From Bacteriovoracia bacterium (GTDB taxonomy: Bacteria; Bdellovibrionota; Bacteriovoracia; Bacteriovoracales; Bacteriovoracaceae), in assembly GCA_030431635.1 (NCBI GenBank), contig JAUIIL010000004.1, forward strand, positions 62,001-126,000: a stretch of DNA of 64,000 nucleotides. The letters run 5' to 3'. How positions within the stretch are numbered: position 1 is the stretch's first letter; each line of letters opens with the position of its first letter. This document shows, piece after piece, positions 1-8,206 of this stretch. Both the position numbers and the translations under genes were made by a program. Below the pieces are notes generated by a model. The model saw nothing but the letters and a program-made list of their open reading frames with translations, ran no database searches and was not told where the DNA came from.

Positions 1-908
1 TTTGTTAAAAAAACTTGAGAAGCAGCACCAAGGACAGCTCCGTGTTCAGTTGCAATTTGAGAAATATGAACTTTTGAATGTCCTTTAAAGGCAGGAAAAA
101 CATATTTATCAAGTGCTTTCTGAACATCATCAGCAAAGCTCTCTCCAATGGTCGCTATTCCTCCTGCTAAAATAAAAGCTTCAGGCGCAAAAAGAGTACT
201 CATCTGTGCCAAACCACGGCCCAGAAAATCGGCAGTCATTTCAAAGGCCCTAATAAAAACCTCTTCTTTAGCATTAAAGCGAGCAGCGATTTCACGGAAC
301 TTAATATCTTCATCGATGAGTTCATAAACAGTTTGCTTGATTCCTCTTACTGAGCCATAACACTCAAGGTGTCCGAGTCCCCCGCAGTGGCAGGGACGTC
401 CCTCGGGAAAAATAGTGATATGCCCACCTTCTCCAGCTAAAGAATTACCTCCAATAAGGATTTGGTTATTCACAAAAATTCCTGTCCCAATTCCTGTTCC
501 AAGAGTCACAACGATAAAGTCGCTCATCTGTTTTGCGACTCCCCATCTTTTTTCTCCAAAAGCAGCAACGTTCGCATCATTACTAATCAAGATAGGAATA
601 TTAAAACTCTCTTTTAATTTTTGTCCAAGGGCCACGCTTCCCCATTTTAAATTGGGAGGAGAGACGAGATTTCCAGTTCGAGAGTCAGCGTTTGGGCATC
701 CAACACCAATGCCTTTTATGTTTTTTAGGTTAAGATTTTCTTTTTCAATTAGAGCATTAACTGTTTCGGAAACTCTGGAGATAAATTTATCAAAGGGTTC
801 CTGGCTGTTTGTTGGTAGACTAACAAAGCTTAAGGTTTCACCTTGTTCTGTGACTAGGGCCACTTTGGTATTAGTGCCACCGATATCAATTCCAACAGCT
901 ATACTCAT
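1..908 (-). CDS. ROK family sugar kinase (glucokinase-like), 3' end cut by window edge
   Basis: Phosphorylates an intracellular hexose with ATP; glucose is the likely substrate given the neighbouring glucoamylase and symporter. Read on the minus strand from ATG at 908, the frame is open to base 1 (302 codons visible), close to full ROK length (about 300), so little is missing. Visible: N-terminal phosphate-binding GIDIGGTNTK, the catalytic-Asp motif NDANVAAFGE, the second phosphate motif TLGTGIGTGI, and the zinc motif with CHCGGLGHLE, in which the usual third Cys is His. The start overlaps the upstream symporter stop as ATGA (905-908), so the two are translationally coupled. Substrate specificity cannot be read from sequence; N-acetylglucosamine or fructose kinase are alternatives. 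Confidence 0.9.
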   Translation of the reverse strand, partial: MSIAVGIDIGGTNTKVALVTEQGETLSFVSLPTNSQEPFDKFISRVSETVNALIEKENLNLKNIKGIGVGCPNADSRTGNLVSPPNLKWGSVALGQKLKESFNIPILISNDANVAAFGEKRWGVAKQMSDFIVVTLGTGIGTGIFVNNQILIGGNSLAGEGGHITIFPEGRPCHCGGLGHLECYGSVRGIKQTVYELIDEDIKFREIAARFNAKEEVFIRAFEMTADFLGRGLAQMSTLFAPEAFILAGGIATIGESFADDVQKALDKYVFPAFKGHSKVHISQIATEHGAVLGAASQVFLT

Positions 909-2506
909 GAAAAAACCACCCATATAACGAGAATAATGATGATGAGTAGAACAGAGAGAAGAGCATCTTTTTTAGAACTCGCGTCCAGTGTTAGTTTTTT
1001 ACTCCAATCAAAAGTAATTTCCTTTATCTTTTCGACATCAGGTTTTTCACTTAAGAGACTGACGCTGATAAGAATAGCTGAACAAATCACAAAAAGAAGA
1101 AGAGCAAAGTGGAGGAAGTTGATGTCTGCATAATAAAAAGCGAGACCAGAAAGAGAAGCTTTTTTTATTTCTAAAATAAGTCTTAGTATCCCTAGGACAA
1201 ATCCTCCGAGAAGTGCGGCCATTGCTCCTTTAGAGTTAAGGCGTCTTGAGAAAATCCCAAGAAGAAAAACAGCTGCAATAGGGGGTGAAATATAGGCTTG
1301 AACGCTTTGCAAATACTTGTAGAGCTCTCCTGAGATAAGTTTCATCACAGGAATCCAAATAAGACCTAAGATAACTAAAATGGCCGTAGAGATCTGTCCT
1401 ACCCATATGAGTTGTTTCTCACTTGCTTTTGGTTTTAGTTTTAAATAAAAGTCATAAGTAATAAGAGTTGAACAGGAATTAAAAACAGAAGAAAGGGAGC
1501 TCATAAGAGCTGCCAGAAGGGCAGCAAAGACTAGACCTTTCACTCCTTGAGGAAGAACATAAGAAATAAGAGTAGGAAGAGCGTTATCATTTTTACCAAG
1601 AGGAAGAATTCCTTGCTTGGCCAAAGCAAAGCAAATAATACCAGGAAAAACAAACAAGAATAGTGGAGTGACTTTTAAAAAGCCTCCAAAGAGAGTTCCT
1701 CTTCTTGCGTGAGAAATATTTTTAGCAGACAGAACTCTTTGAACAATAAATTGATCGGTACACCAGTACCAAACTCCAAGAATAGGAGCACCAAAGAGAA
1801 TACCGGTCCAAGGAAAACTCGGGTCACTCATTGGTTTCCACATAGAAAAATACTCACTCGGCACCGTTTGAACAAGAACATCAACACCACCTAGTTTATC
1901 CAGTCCAAGGATAACCACTAGAACTGAACCAAGAATCATAACCATGGCCTGAATCGCATCAGTATAGATAACAGCTCTTAGTCCTCCTAAAACAGTATAA
2001 AGCCCAGTCGCGAGAACAACTAAAATAGCTCCCGTAAAAAAAGAAGTTCCAAGAGATTCAAAAACGACGGCCCCAGCGAAAACAGTCACCGAGATTTTGG
2101 TTAAAACATAGGCCACGACAGAAATAAAGGAAAGATAGAGTCTTGGTCCTTCGCTATAGCGGGCCTGAAGAAATTCTGGCATGGTAAAGACTCCACTTTT
2201 CAAATAGAAGGGAACAAAGACCCAACCAAGAATTAAAAGAATAAAACTGGCCAAAATTTCAAACTGGGCCACAGCAACACCACTGGCAGCTCCGGTTCCG
2301 GCCAATCCAATGAGATGCTCTGAGCCAATGTTGGAAGCAAAAAGAGATGTTCCAATCAGAAACCAATGAAGGTTTCTTCCAGAGAGAAAATACTCCTCTG
2401 ATGTTCTTTGCTCCTTTTGACCTCTACGACTAGCATAAAGAGCAATAAAGAGAACAAGGGCGAAGTAAAAACCAATGACGGTGTAATCCAGAAAATTCAA
2501 AGACAT
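905..2506 (-). CDS. Sodium:solute symporter, SGLT-type (SSS family)
   Basis: Inner-membrane sodium-coupled importer, probably for glucose or another sugar. The 533-residue product is almost wholly hydrophobic with about 13-14 membrane segments, the usual SSS count. It resembles vibrio/mammalian SGLT: an early TSLFASNIGSEH stretch (unwound TM1 region with sodium-site residues), then a TMPEFLQARY-type motif after the third segment. ATG at 2506 was chosen over an in-frame start 81 bases upstream because AGGA lies just before it and the hydrophobic N-terminus begins directly after it. The downstream kinase gene overlaps by 4 bases. Divergent to the GH15 gene across about 155 bp, which probably holds both promoters. 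Sugar as substrate is inferred from context. Confidence 0.88.
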   Translation of the reverse strand: MSLNFLDYTVIGFYFALVLFIALYASRRGQKEQRTSEEYFLSGRNLHWFLIGTSLFASNIGSEHLIGLAGTGAASGVAVAQFEILASFILLILGWVFVPFYLKSGVFTMPEFLQARYSEGPRLYLSFISVVAYVLTKISVTVFAGAVVFESLGTSFFTGAILVVLATGLYTVLGGLRAVIYTDAIQAMVMILGSVLVVILGLDKLGGVDVLVQTVPSEYFSMWKPMSDPSFPWTGILFGAPILGVWYWCTDQFIVQRVLSAKNISHARRGTLFGGFLKVTPLFLFVFPGIICFALAKQGILPLGKNDNALPTLISYVLPQGVKGLVFAALLAALMSSLSSVFNSCSTLITYDFYLKLKPKASEKQLIWVGQISTAILVILGLIWIPVMKLISGELYKYLQSVQAYISPPIAAVFLLGIFSRRLNSKGAMAALLGGFVLGILRLILEIKKASLSGLAFYYADINFLHFALLLFVICSAILISVSLLSEKPDVEKIKEITFDWSKKLTLDASSKKDALLSVLLIIIILVIWVVFS

Positions 2507-2662
2507 GTGTGTTCCTGTTAAGCTTTTGTTAAGAAAAGAAGTTGTAGCAACCCAAGCAAGCTTTCTCAAACACTTTCTGTAACGCAATTAGTAATGTTCT
2601 GAACTAGACGAGAGCTAAATTACTCGCTAGGATTTTAAACTGAATTTTAGGGGAGAGTTGTG

Positions 2663-4777
2663 ATGAGATTTTTTTTAGGTTTATTCCTTTGTTTTTATTC
2701 CTTTTACACACAGGCCGATGAAGCTTTTGGGAAACCTGGATTGCCTCCAATTTGGTCCAGCGCAAAAAAGATTCATGTATCAACTTTTTATAATAAGTAT
2801 TCAGAGACGCAGAAATCAACGATTTGGCTCTCGTTGGCCGAGGGAGTTTTAACAGAAGTTTTTTATCCTCACATCGATAGACCTCAACTAAAAGATGCTC
2901 AAATTATCGTGGTTGATAGAAAGGGAAGAGTTTGGCGAGAAAAGGAAGATTTAAATCATAGTGTGAAAGTTATCCACCCCTCTCTCGTTAAGATTAAGAA
3001 TTCTGAACCCACAGGACGATTTAGTATTACTCATACCTTTTATCCTCTCAAAGATAAGGCCACAATTATTGACCAAGTCGAAGTGCAAGCATTTGAACAA
3101 GGGCTTGAGTTTTATGTTCTTGTGAACCCACACCTCAATAACTCAGGAATTGGTGATAGTGCATTTGCTCATGATGACTCACTAGAATTCAGTGAAAAGA
3201 AGGCCAAACTAAAGGTTTATTCATCAACTGGATTTGAGAAAACTTCGGTTGGCTTCGTTGGTTTTTCTGATGGTTATCAAGATTTGGCCTACAATGGGGC
3301 CATGAATTTTAAATTTACAAGTGCTATCAATGGAAATGTGGCCGGAATGGGGAAACTTCGTCTTTCAAATTCAATGGGCAAGAATGAGTTTTGGGTTGCG
3401 TATGATTTTTCTCAATCAGCTCCAAGGCCTAAAGAGAATAGTTTGAAAGAGTATGTAAGTGCCTGGGATGGGTATCTAAGAAATTTAAAGAGACCAACTC
3501 CCATGAGTTCCCAGCAACTTAAACTCTACTTACGCTCTCTTGTGACAATTAAAACTCATGAAGACAAAATACAACCTGGAGCAATGGCAGCTTCATTATC
3601 CAAGCCTTGGGGGGATCTCTCTGAAGATAAATCTAATGGAGAATCTGGAGGATACCACCTCACATGGCCTAGAGATCTCTTTCATAAAGCTTACTCACTT
3701 TTAAATTCAGGTGACTATCAGACAGCTTACAACGCTCTTAAATTTTTAAAGAAAATTCAGTTTAAAAGCGGAGTGTGGCAGTATGGCCCAAGAGTTATCC
3801 CAAGAATAGGAGCTTTTCCACAAAATGTTTGGACGAGTGGGGATGAGTATTGGACTGGGCTTCAACTAGATCAGGTTGGTTACCCGATTCAGCTTTTTTA
3901 TCATCTTTGGAAAAGAGCTTCAGCTCAAACAAAAGAGGCCCTTCAGTTGGAGTTTGCCGGAATGCTAAGACTTGCTAGCAACTTTATTGCTCAGTTTGGC
4001 CCGTGGAGTGCCCAAGAAAGATGGGAGGAGAACTTTGGGATTTCTCCATCAACTTTTGCTGTTGCCACCAGAGCTCTTATTATGGCCAGTGAGATCTTTC
4101 GAGAAGAGCGTTATGAAAAAATTGCAAGAGGTTGGTTAACAAAGCCTGGGGATAATATTTTTGATTGGACTGTGACAAAAAATGGAATTTATGGAGATGG
4201 AGAGTATTTTGTTAGAGTTTCAGGTTGCTCTAACTTTATTGCAAATTGGAATCCTAATATTTTTCAAAGCTGCCATATCTCTAACTCTCACAAACGTTTT
4301 GATCAGAGAAAAATTTTAGACCAAGGTTTTTTAAAGCTTCCACTGATGGGACTTGTACCAGCGAGTGATGAAAGAATAAAAAAATCTGTCGATGTGGTTA
4401 ATCAACACATAAGTGCGGTGACTCCCAAAGGAAGAGGATGGTACCGTTATACTGAAGATTCATATGGTTATGGTGAGAATTATAAAGGTCGTCTTTGGCC
4501 TCTTTTAAGTAGCGAACATGGTCGCTATTACCTAGAGCTTTTAAATGAAGGAGCTTTATCTGAAGAAGAAGCTTTAAGTAAAGTCAACGCAATCATTGAT
4601 TCTTATGTTGGGTTTGCTAATGCGGGGCAAATGATTCCTGAGCAAGTTTTTGAAACAACTGGAGAAGGAACAGGGGCGGCCACTCCACTTGCGTGGTCTC
4701 ATGCTGAATATATTAAAATGTTATGGAGCCGTCATTTTCGCAAGAATGTTGAAAACCCTGAGGCCATGTATGAATAA
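2663..4777 (+). CDS. Exported GH15 glucoamylase/glucodextranase-like glycoside hydrolase
   Basis: Hydrolyses alpha-glucans from the non-reducing end to release glucose outside the cytoplasm. A Sec signal peptide covers about residues 1-18 (hydrophobic, ending near TQA). Next comes a beta-rich N-terminal domain opening with the GKPGLPPIW-type sequence typical of bacterial GH15, then an (alpha/alpha)6 barrel: GGYHLTWPRD (substrate-binding loop), RWEEN near residue 453 (likely general acid Glu), and PEQVF near residue 658 (likely general base Glu). About 704 residues, usual for bacterial members. A GTG directly before this ATG is an alternative start; GGGGAG sits upstream of both. The 3' end overlaps the next gene by 8 bases. 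Specificity (starch, glycogen, dextran) is not resolved; host glycogen is a plausible substrate. Confidence 0.9.
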   Translation: MRFFLGLFLCFYSFYTQADEAFGKPGLPPIWSSAKKIHVSTFYNKYSETQKSTIWLSLAEGVLTEVFYPHIDRPQLKDAQIIVVDRKGRVWREKEDLNHSVKVIHPSLVKIKNSEPTGRFSITHTFYPLKDKATIIDQVEVQAFEQGLEFYVLVNPHLNNSGIGDSAFAHDDSLEFSEKKAKLKVYSSTGFEKTSVGFVGFSDGYQDLAYNGAMNFKFTSAINGNVAGMGKLRLSNSMGKNEFWVAYDFSQSAPRPKENSLKEYVSAWDGYLRNLKRPTPMSSQQLKLYLRSLVTIKTHEDKIQPGAMAASLSKPWGDLSEDKSNGESGGYHLTWPRDLFHKAYSLLNSGDYQTAYNALKFLKKIQFKSGVWQYGPRVIPRIGAFPQNVWTSGDEYWTGLQLDQVGYPIQLFYHLWKRASAQTKEALQLEFAGMLRLASNFIAQFGPWSAQERWEENFGISPSTFAVATRALIMASEIFREERYEKIARGWLTKPGDNIFDWTVTKNGIYGDGEYFVRVSGCSNFIANWNPNIFQSCHISNSHKRFDQRKILDQGFLKLPLMGLVPASDERIKKSVDVVNQHISAVTPKGRGWYRYTEDSYGYGENYKGRLWPLLSSEHGRYYLELLNEGALSEEEALSKVNAIIDSYVGFANAGQMIPEQVFETTGEGTGAATPLAWSHAEYIKMLWSRHFRKNVENPEAMYE

Positions 4778-5765
4778 ACCTCTCAAAGTCGGTCTTTGCG
4801 GCTTTGGTTTATCTGGTAGTGTTTTTCATGCACCTTTTCTCCATCAACTTAAAGAGTTTGAGTTAGTTAAAGTTCTAACTTCTAAAGCAGAAAAAGTGCA
4901 CTCTCTCTATCCAAATGTTGAAGTTGTCTCTGACTATGAAGAACTTCTCACTGAAGAAATTGAACTGGTTATTATTACAACTCCTAACCATCTTCACTTT
5001 ACTCAAACGAAGAGGGCCTTAGAGGCCAACAAGCATGTACTTGTAGAAAAGCCACTGACCCCAACAGTTGCCGAGGCCAGAGAGCTTATTCAATTGGCCA
5101 ATGAGAAGGAAAGAGTCCTAAGTGTTTTTCATAACCGTAGATATGACGGAGATTTTTTATCAATCAAAAAAATCATCAGTGAGAAAAAATTAGGCGAAGT
5201 GGTTTATTTGGAATCCCATTTTGACCGTTTTAGACCTCAAATTGGTCAAAAAAATTGGCGAGAGGAAGAAACGACTTTGGCCGGAGGAGTTCTTTTTGAT
5301 CTTGGCCCTCATCTTCTTGACCAAGCGCTTGTTCTTTTTGGCAAACCTGAAGCAGTTATTATTGATAAGGCTCTTCAGCGTGAGGGCTCTCAGCAAGATG
5401 ATTATTTTCACTTGGTTTTAAAATATCAAGAAAGAAGGGTTGTTCTGCATTCTAGTTCTATTGCAGCAAAACCGGGAGCTCGTTTTCTTGTGCATGGAAC
5501 CCAAGGATCATTAGAGATAACTGGGCTCGATCCCCAAGAAGCCAGACTTAAACAAGATCCTAATCTTATAGAGGGTATTGGCAAAAGTGAGAACAGAGCA
5601 ACCCTTTATACTCAAGAGGGTGAACACTCCTTTGATTTGGAAGAAGGAAGTTATAAACAGTTTTATCTCGATCTTTATTCCTGTATAAATTCACAAGGAA
5701 AAAATCCAGCTTCTGCCCAAGAGAGTTTGAACAGTTTAGAAATTATTTGTTCAGTTTTTTCTTAA
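4770..5765 (+). CDS. Gfo/Idh/MocA family NAD(P)-dependent oxidoreductase
   Basis: Cytoplasmic sugar or inositol dehydrogenase-type enzyme. The 331-residue product starts with a Rossmann nucleotide-binding segment (VGLCGFGLSGSVFHAPFL, the variant of the YdgJ/IolX-like branch). It carries the family signature EKPLTPTVAEA near residue 92, where Lys is catalytic, followed by a C-terminal alpha/beta substrate domain with GGVLFDLGPHLLDQ. The ATG at 4770 overlaps the GH15 stop, indicating one transcript and coupling. In-frame upstream Met codons lie inside the GH15 gene and would precede the Rossmann start with unrelated sequence, so they were rejected. Substrate unknown; linkage suggests oxidation of a glucose-related sugar. 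No terminator was seen downstream. Confidence 0.88.
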   Translation: MNKPLKVGLCGFGLSGSVFHAPFLHQLKEFELVKVLTSKAEKVHSLYPNVEVVSDYEELLTEEIELVIITTPNHLHFTQTKRALEANKHVLVEKPLTPTVAEARELIQLANEKERVLSVFHNRRYDGDFLSIKKIISEKKLGEVVYLESHFDRFRPQIGQKNWREEETTLAGGVLFDLGPHLLDQALVLFGKPEAVIIDKALQREGSQQDDYFHLVLKYQERRVVLHSSSIAAKPGARFLVHGTQGSLEITGLDPQEARLKQDPNLIEGIGKSENRATLYTQEGEHSFDLEEGSYKQFYLDLYSCINSQGKNPASAQESLNSLEIICSVFS

Positions 5766-5811
5766 CTGTTAATAGATGTAAGTTTTTTCTTTTATTATTA
5801 ACGCTACGAGA

Positions 5812-5841
5812 TTGCTTTTTCCTTTTGTTTTAAGCTAGAAT
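5812..5841 (+). promoter_or_regulatory. Candidate sigma70-type promoter of glnN
   Basis: TTGCTT (5812-5817) and TAGAAT (5836-5841) are separated by 18 bases, and transcription would begin about 40 bases upstream of the glnN start. No sigma54 (GG-N10-GC) element, common at nitrogen-regulated genes, is seen in this 123-base gap. Confidence 0.4.
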
Positions 5842-5888
5842 CAAATTCCGTAGTACTAAGTTTCCAACACATTCATTAAGGAGCACCA

Positions 5889-8078
5889 ATGAGCACCACA
5901 TCTCGAGCAAATTCCAAATTTTTGGCCCTGCAAAGAGAACCACGTCTTTGCGAGATTCCCGTTAATCCACAGGGTAAACTTCTTTCCGTAAGCGAGTACT
6001 TCGGAGAAAATGTTTTTAATTACAAACTAAGCAAGAAACTTTCTCAAGAAGAAAAAAATCAACTTGAGATGGTGATGCAATCACAAAAAACTCTTGAAAA
6101 GAATTTGGCAAAGGCTTACGCCAACGCTGTTTTGGAGTGGGCCCTAGATAGGGGTGTCACTCACTTCTGCCACTGGTTTCAACCTCTAACAGGCTCTACT
6201 GCTGAAAAACACGATGCTTTTCTCTCCTTCAATAAAGGACTTCCTATTGAAAAACTTAGCGCTTCTCAACTTATGCAAGGAGAGCCTGATGCTTCTTCTT
6301 TTCCCAATGGAGGTTCAAGAAGTACTTTTGAAGCAAGAGGGTATACCTCGTGGGATTTAACATCTCCTATTTTTATCAAAGAAAGCGAGAATGGTAGTAC
6401 TCTTTGTATACCAACAGCTTTTGTTTCTTATCATGGAGATGCTCTTGATATAAAAACTCCTCTTTTAAGAAGTACGACAGTTTTAAGTGAAACAGCGACG
6501 GAGTTCTCTCATATTATTGGACATACTGAAGTTAAACGAGTTGATGTCACTTGTGGTTGTGAACAAGAATATTTTCTTATTGATAAAGCTTTCTATTTTG
6601 AAAGAGAAGACTTAGTCATGACAGGACGATCGATGTTTGGTTCTTTGACGGCCAGAAATCAACAGCTAGAAGACCATTATTTTGGTGCCATTCCTCAAAG
6701 AATACTTGCTTTTATGCAAGAGGTTGAGATTGAGCTTTATCGTCTAGGAGTTCCTGCTAAAACTCGTCACAACGAAGTGGCTCCTGGACAGTTTGAGATA
6801 GCTCCTATTTTTTCTGAAGCAAACGTTGCAGCTGACCAAAATCAACTTGTTATGACGACAATTAGAGAAGTGGCCTTAAAGCATGATTTTGTGGCCTTGT
6901 TACACGAAAAACCTTTTGCTCAGATTAACGGTTCAGGAAAACACGTGAATTGGTCATTAAGTGATGATCAAGGAAGAAATTTTCTTGAACCAGGAAGTAA
7001 CCCTCATGAGAATAACAAGTTCCTGGCCTTTGTGGGAGTGGTCTGTGAAGCTCTTTATAGACATGGAGAAATGCTTAGAATGTCTATTGCTTCTCATGGT
7101 AACGATCACCGATTAGGGGCCAATGAAGCACCTCCAAGTATTATTTCAGCTTTCCTAGGTGATACCTTAACGAATATTTTTGAATCAATAACTGGAAACA
7201 ATAGCTATACTCCAGAAGGAAAGACAACTCTTGATCTTGGTGCCAATCAGTTAGCGGGCCTTTTGAAAGATAATACTGATAGAAACAGAACATCTCCTTT
7301 TGCTTTTACTGGGAATAAATTTGAGTTTAGAGCAGTAGGCTCGTCTGCTTCTATTGGTTGGCCAATGAGTATTCTTAACGCAGCTGTTAATGAAGTTCTT
7401 GCTGAAACAAATATCCTCCTTAAAAAAGAAATTGAAGCAGGTAAAAGTGTTGATGAAGCCCTTCTTTTCATTGCTAAGCATTGGTATAAAAATTCAAGCA
7501 AAGTTGTTTTCGGTGGTGATGGTTATTCTCAAGAATGGATCGAAGAAGCGAATCGTCGTGGACTACCAAACCTCAAAACAATGGCCGATGCTTTAACTGT
7601 TCTTAAGGACGAAGTGAAGACAAAATTTTTAACGGATTCAAAAATTTATCGTTCTAGTGAGCTTAAAACACGTTATAACGTGTTGCTTGAGCGTTATATC
7701 AACCACAGAGAAATAGAGTTTCAAGTTTTAGAAGAAATGATCACTCAACATATTATTCCGGCCACCATTACTTATAAAAGAGAGCTCTCTAAGGTTTATC
7801 GAAATCTTAAAGAGGCAGGAATTAAAAGTGAAACAGAAGTCATTCTTTTAAAAGAACTTAGTGGGCTTACTGATAGTGTTCTAGAGAAATCTAAAAAACT
7901 TAATGAATTTAAAGAGGCTTCAGCTTCTTTATCAGAGGAAGACTACTCTTTTAAAATTGCTAATGAGTTAATGCCTCTTTCAGAAGAGATAGCACTTCTC
8001 TGTAATAAGATTGAAGATAAAACACCAGAGAAGTACTGGGACATCCCAACTTACTACGACATGCTTTTTATTCGCTAA
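5889..8078 (+). CDS. glnN: Glutamine synthetase type III
   Basis: Condenses glutamate and ammonia to glutamine using ATP; cytoplasmic, the entry point of nitrogen assimilation. At 729 residues it has the size of GSIII (about 700-730), far above GSI/GSII. Family-specific features: THFCHWFQPLTGSTAEKHD in the N-terminal part, the catalytic-barrel motif NGSGKHVNWS, and the GSIII signature RTSPFAFTGNKFEFRAVGSS. The C-terminal quarter is helical and charged, as in the family's oligomerisation region. Start ATG has AAGGAGC 6 bases upstream. It sits alone between a candidate promoter and a strong hairpin terminator. No PII or regulator gene is adjacent. Confidence 0.97.
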   Translation: MSTTSRANSKFLALQREPRLCEIPVNPQGKLLSVSEYFGENVFNYKLSKKLSQEEKNQLEMVMQSQKTLEKNLAKAYANAVLEWALDRGVTHFCHWFQPLTGSTAEKHDAFLSFNKGLPIEKLSASQLMQGEPDASSFPNGGSRSTFEARGYTSWDLTSPIFIKESENGSTLCIPTAFVSYHGDALDIKTPLLRSTTVLSETATEFSHIIGHTEVKRVDVTCGCEQEYFLIDKAFYFEREDLVMTGRSMFGSLTARNQQLEDHYFGAIPQRILAFMQEVEIELYRLGVPAKTRHNEVAPGQFEIAPIFSEANVAADQNQLVMTTIREVALKHDFVALLHEKPFAQINGSGKHVNWSLSDDQGRNFLEPGSNPHENNKFLAFVGVVCEALYRHGEMLRMSIASHGNDHRLGANEAPPSIISAFLGDTLTNIFESITGNNSYTPEGKTTLDLGANQLAGLLKDNTDRNRTSPFAFTGNKFEFRAVGSSASIGWPMSILNAAVNEVLAETNILLKKEIEAGKSVDEALLFIAKHWYKNSSKVVFGGDGYSQEWIEEANRRGLPNLKTMADALTVLKDEVKTKFLTDSKIYRSSELKTRYNVLLERYINHREIEFQVLEEMITQHIIPATITYKRELSKVYRNLKEAGIKSETEVILLKELSGLTDSVLEKSKKLNEFKEASASLSEEDYSFKIANELMPLSEEIALLCNKIEDKTPEKYWDIPTYYDMLFIR

Positions 8079-8084
8079 TATATT

Positions 8085-8134
8085 TGACCAGAACATTTCG
8101 TGTGCGCTATGACATAAAATGTTCTGGTCATTTT
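8085..8134 (+). terminator. Intrinsic terminator after glnN
   Basis: Perfect 14-base inverted repeat (8085-8098 with 8117-8130; arm TGACCAGAACATTT) around an 18-base loop, followed by TTTT. The stem is unusually long and not GC-rich. Confidence 0.8.
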
Positions 8135-8206
8135 ATCTTGACTTACAATTCAAAGGCCATTACTCCTAAAACTAAATGATTTTTTTCAAAAAAGTTGGAT
8201 AAAATA

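Noticed and set aside
415-927. Plus-strand frame across the ROK kinase gene
   Set aside because: Antisense shadow of a gene with clear family motifs; composition is poor.
4650-4769. Longer N-terminus of the Gfo/Idh/MocA enzyme beginning inside the GH15 gene
   Set aside because: The added residues are unlike the family and the Rossmann motif starts directly after Met at 4770.
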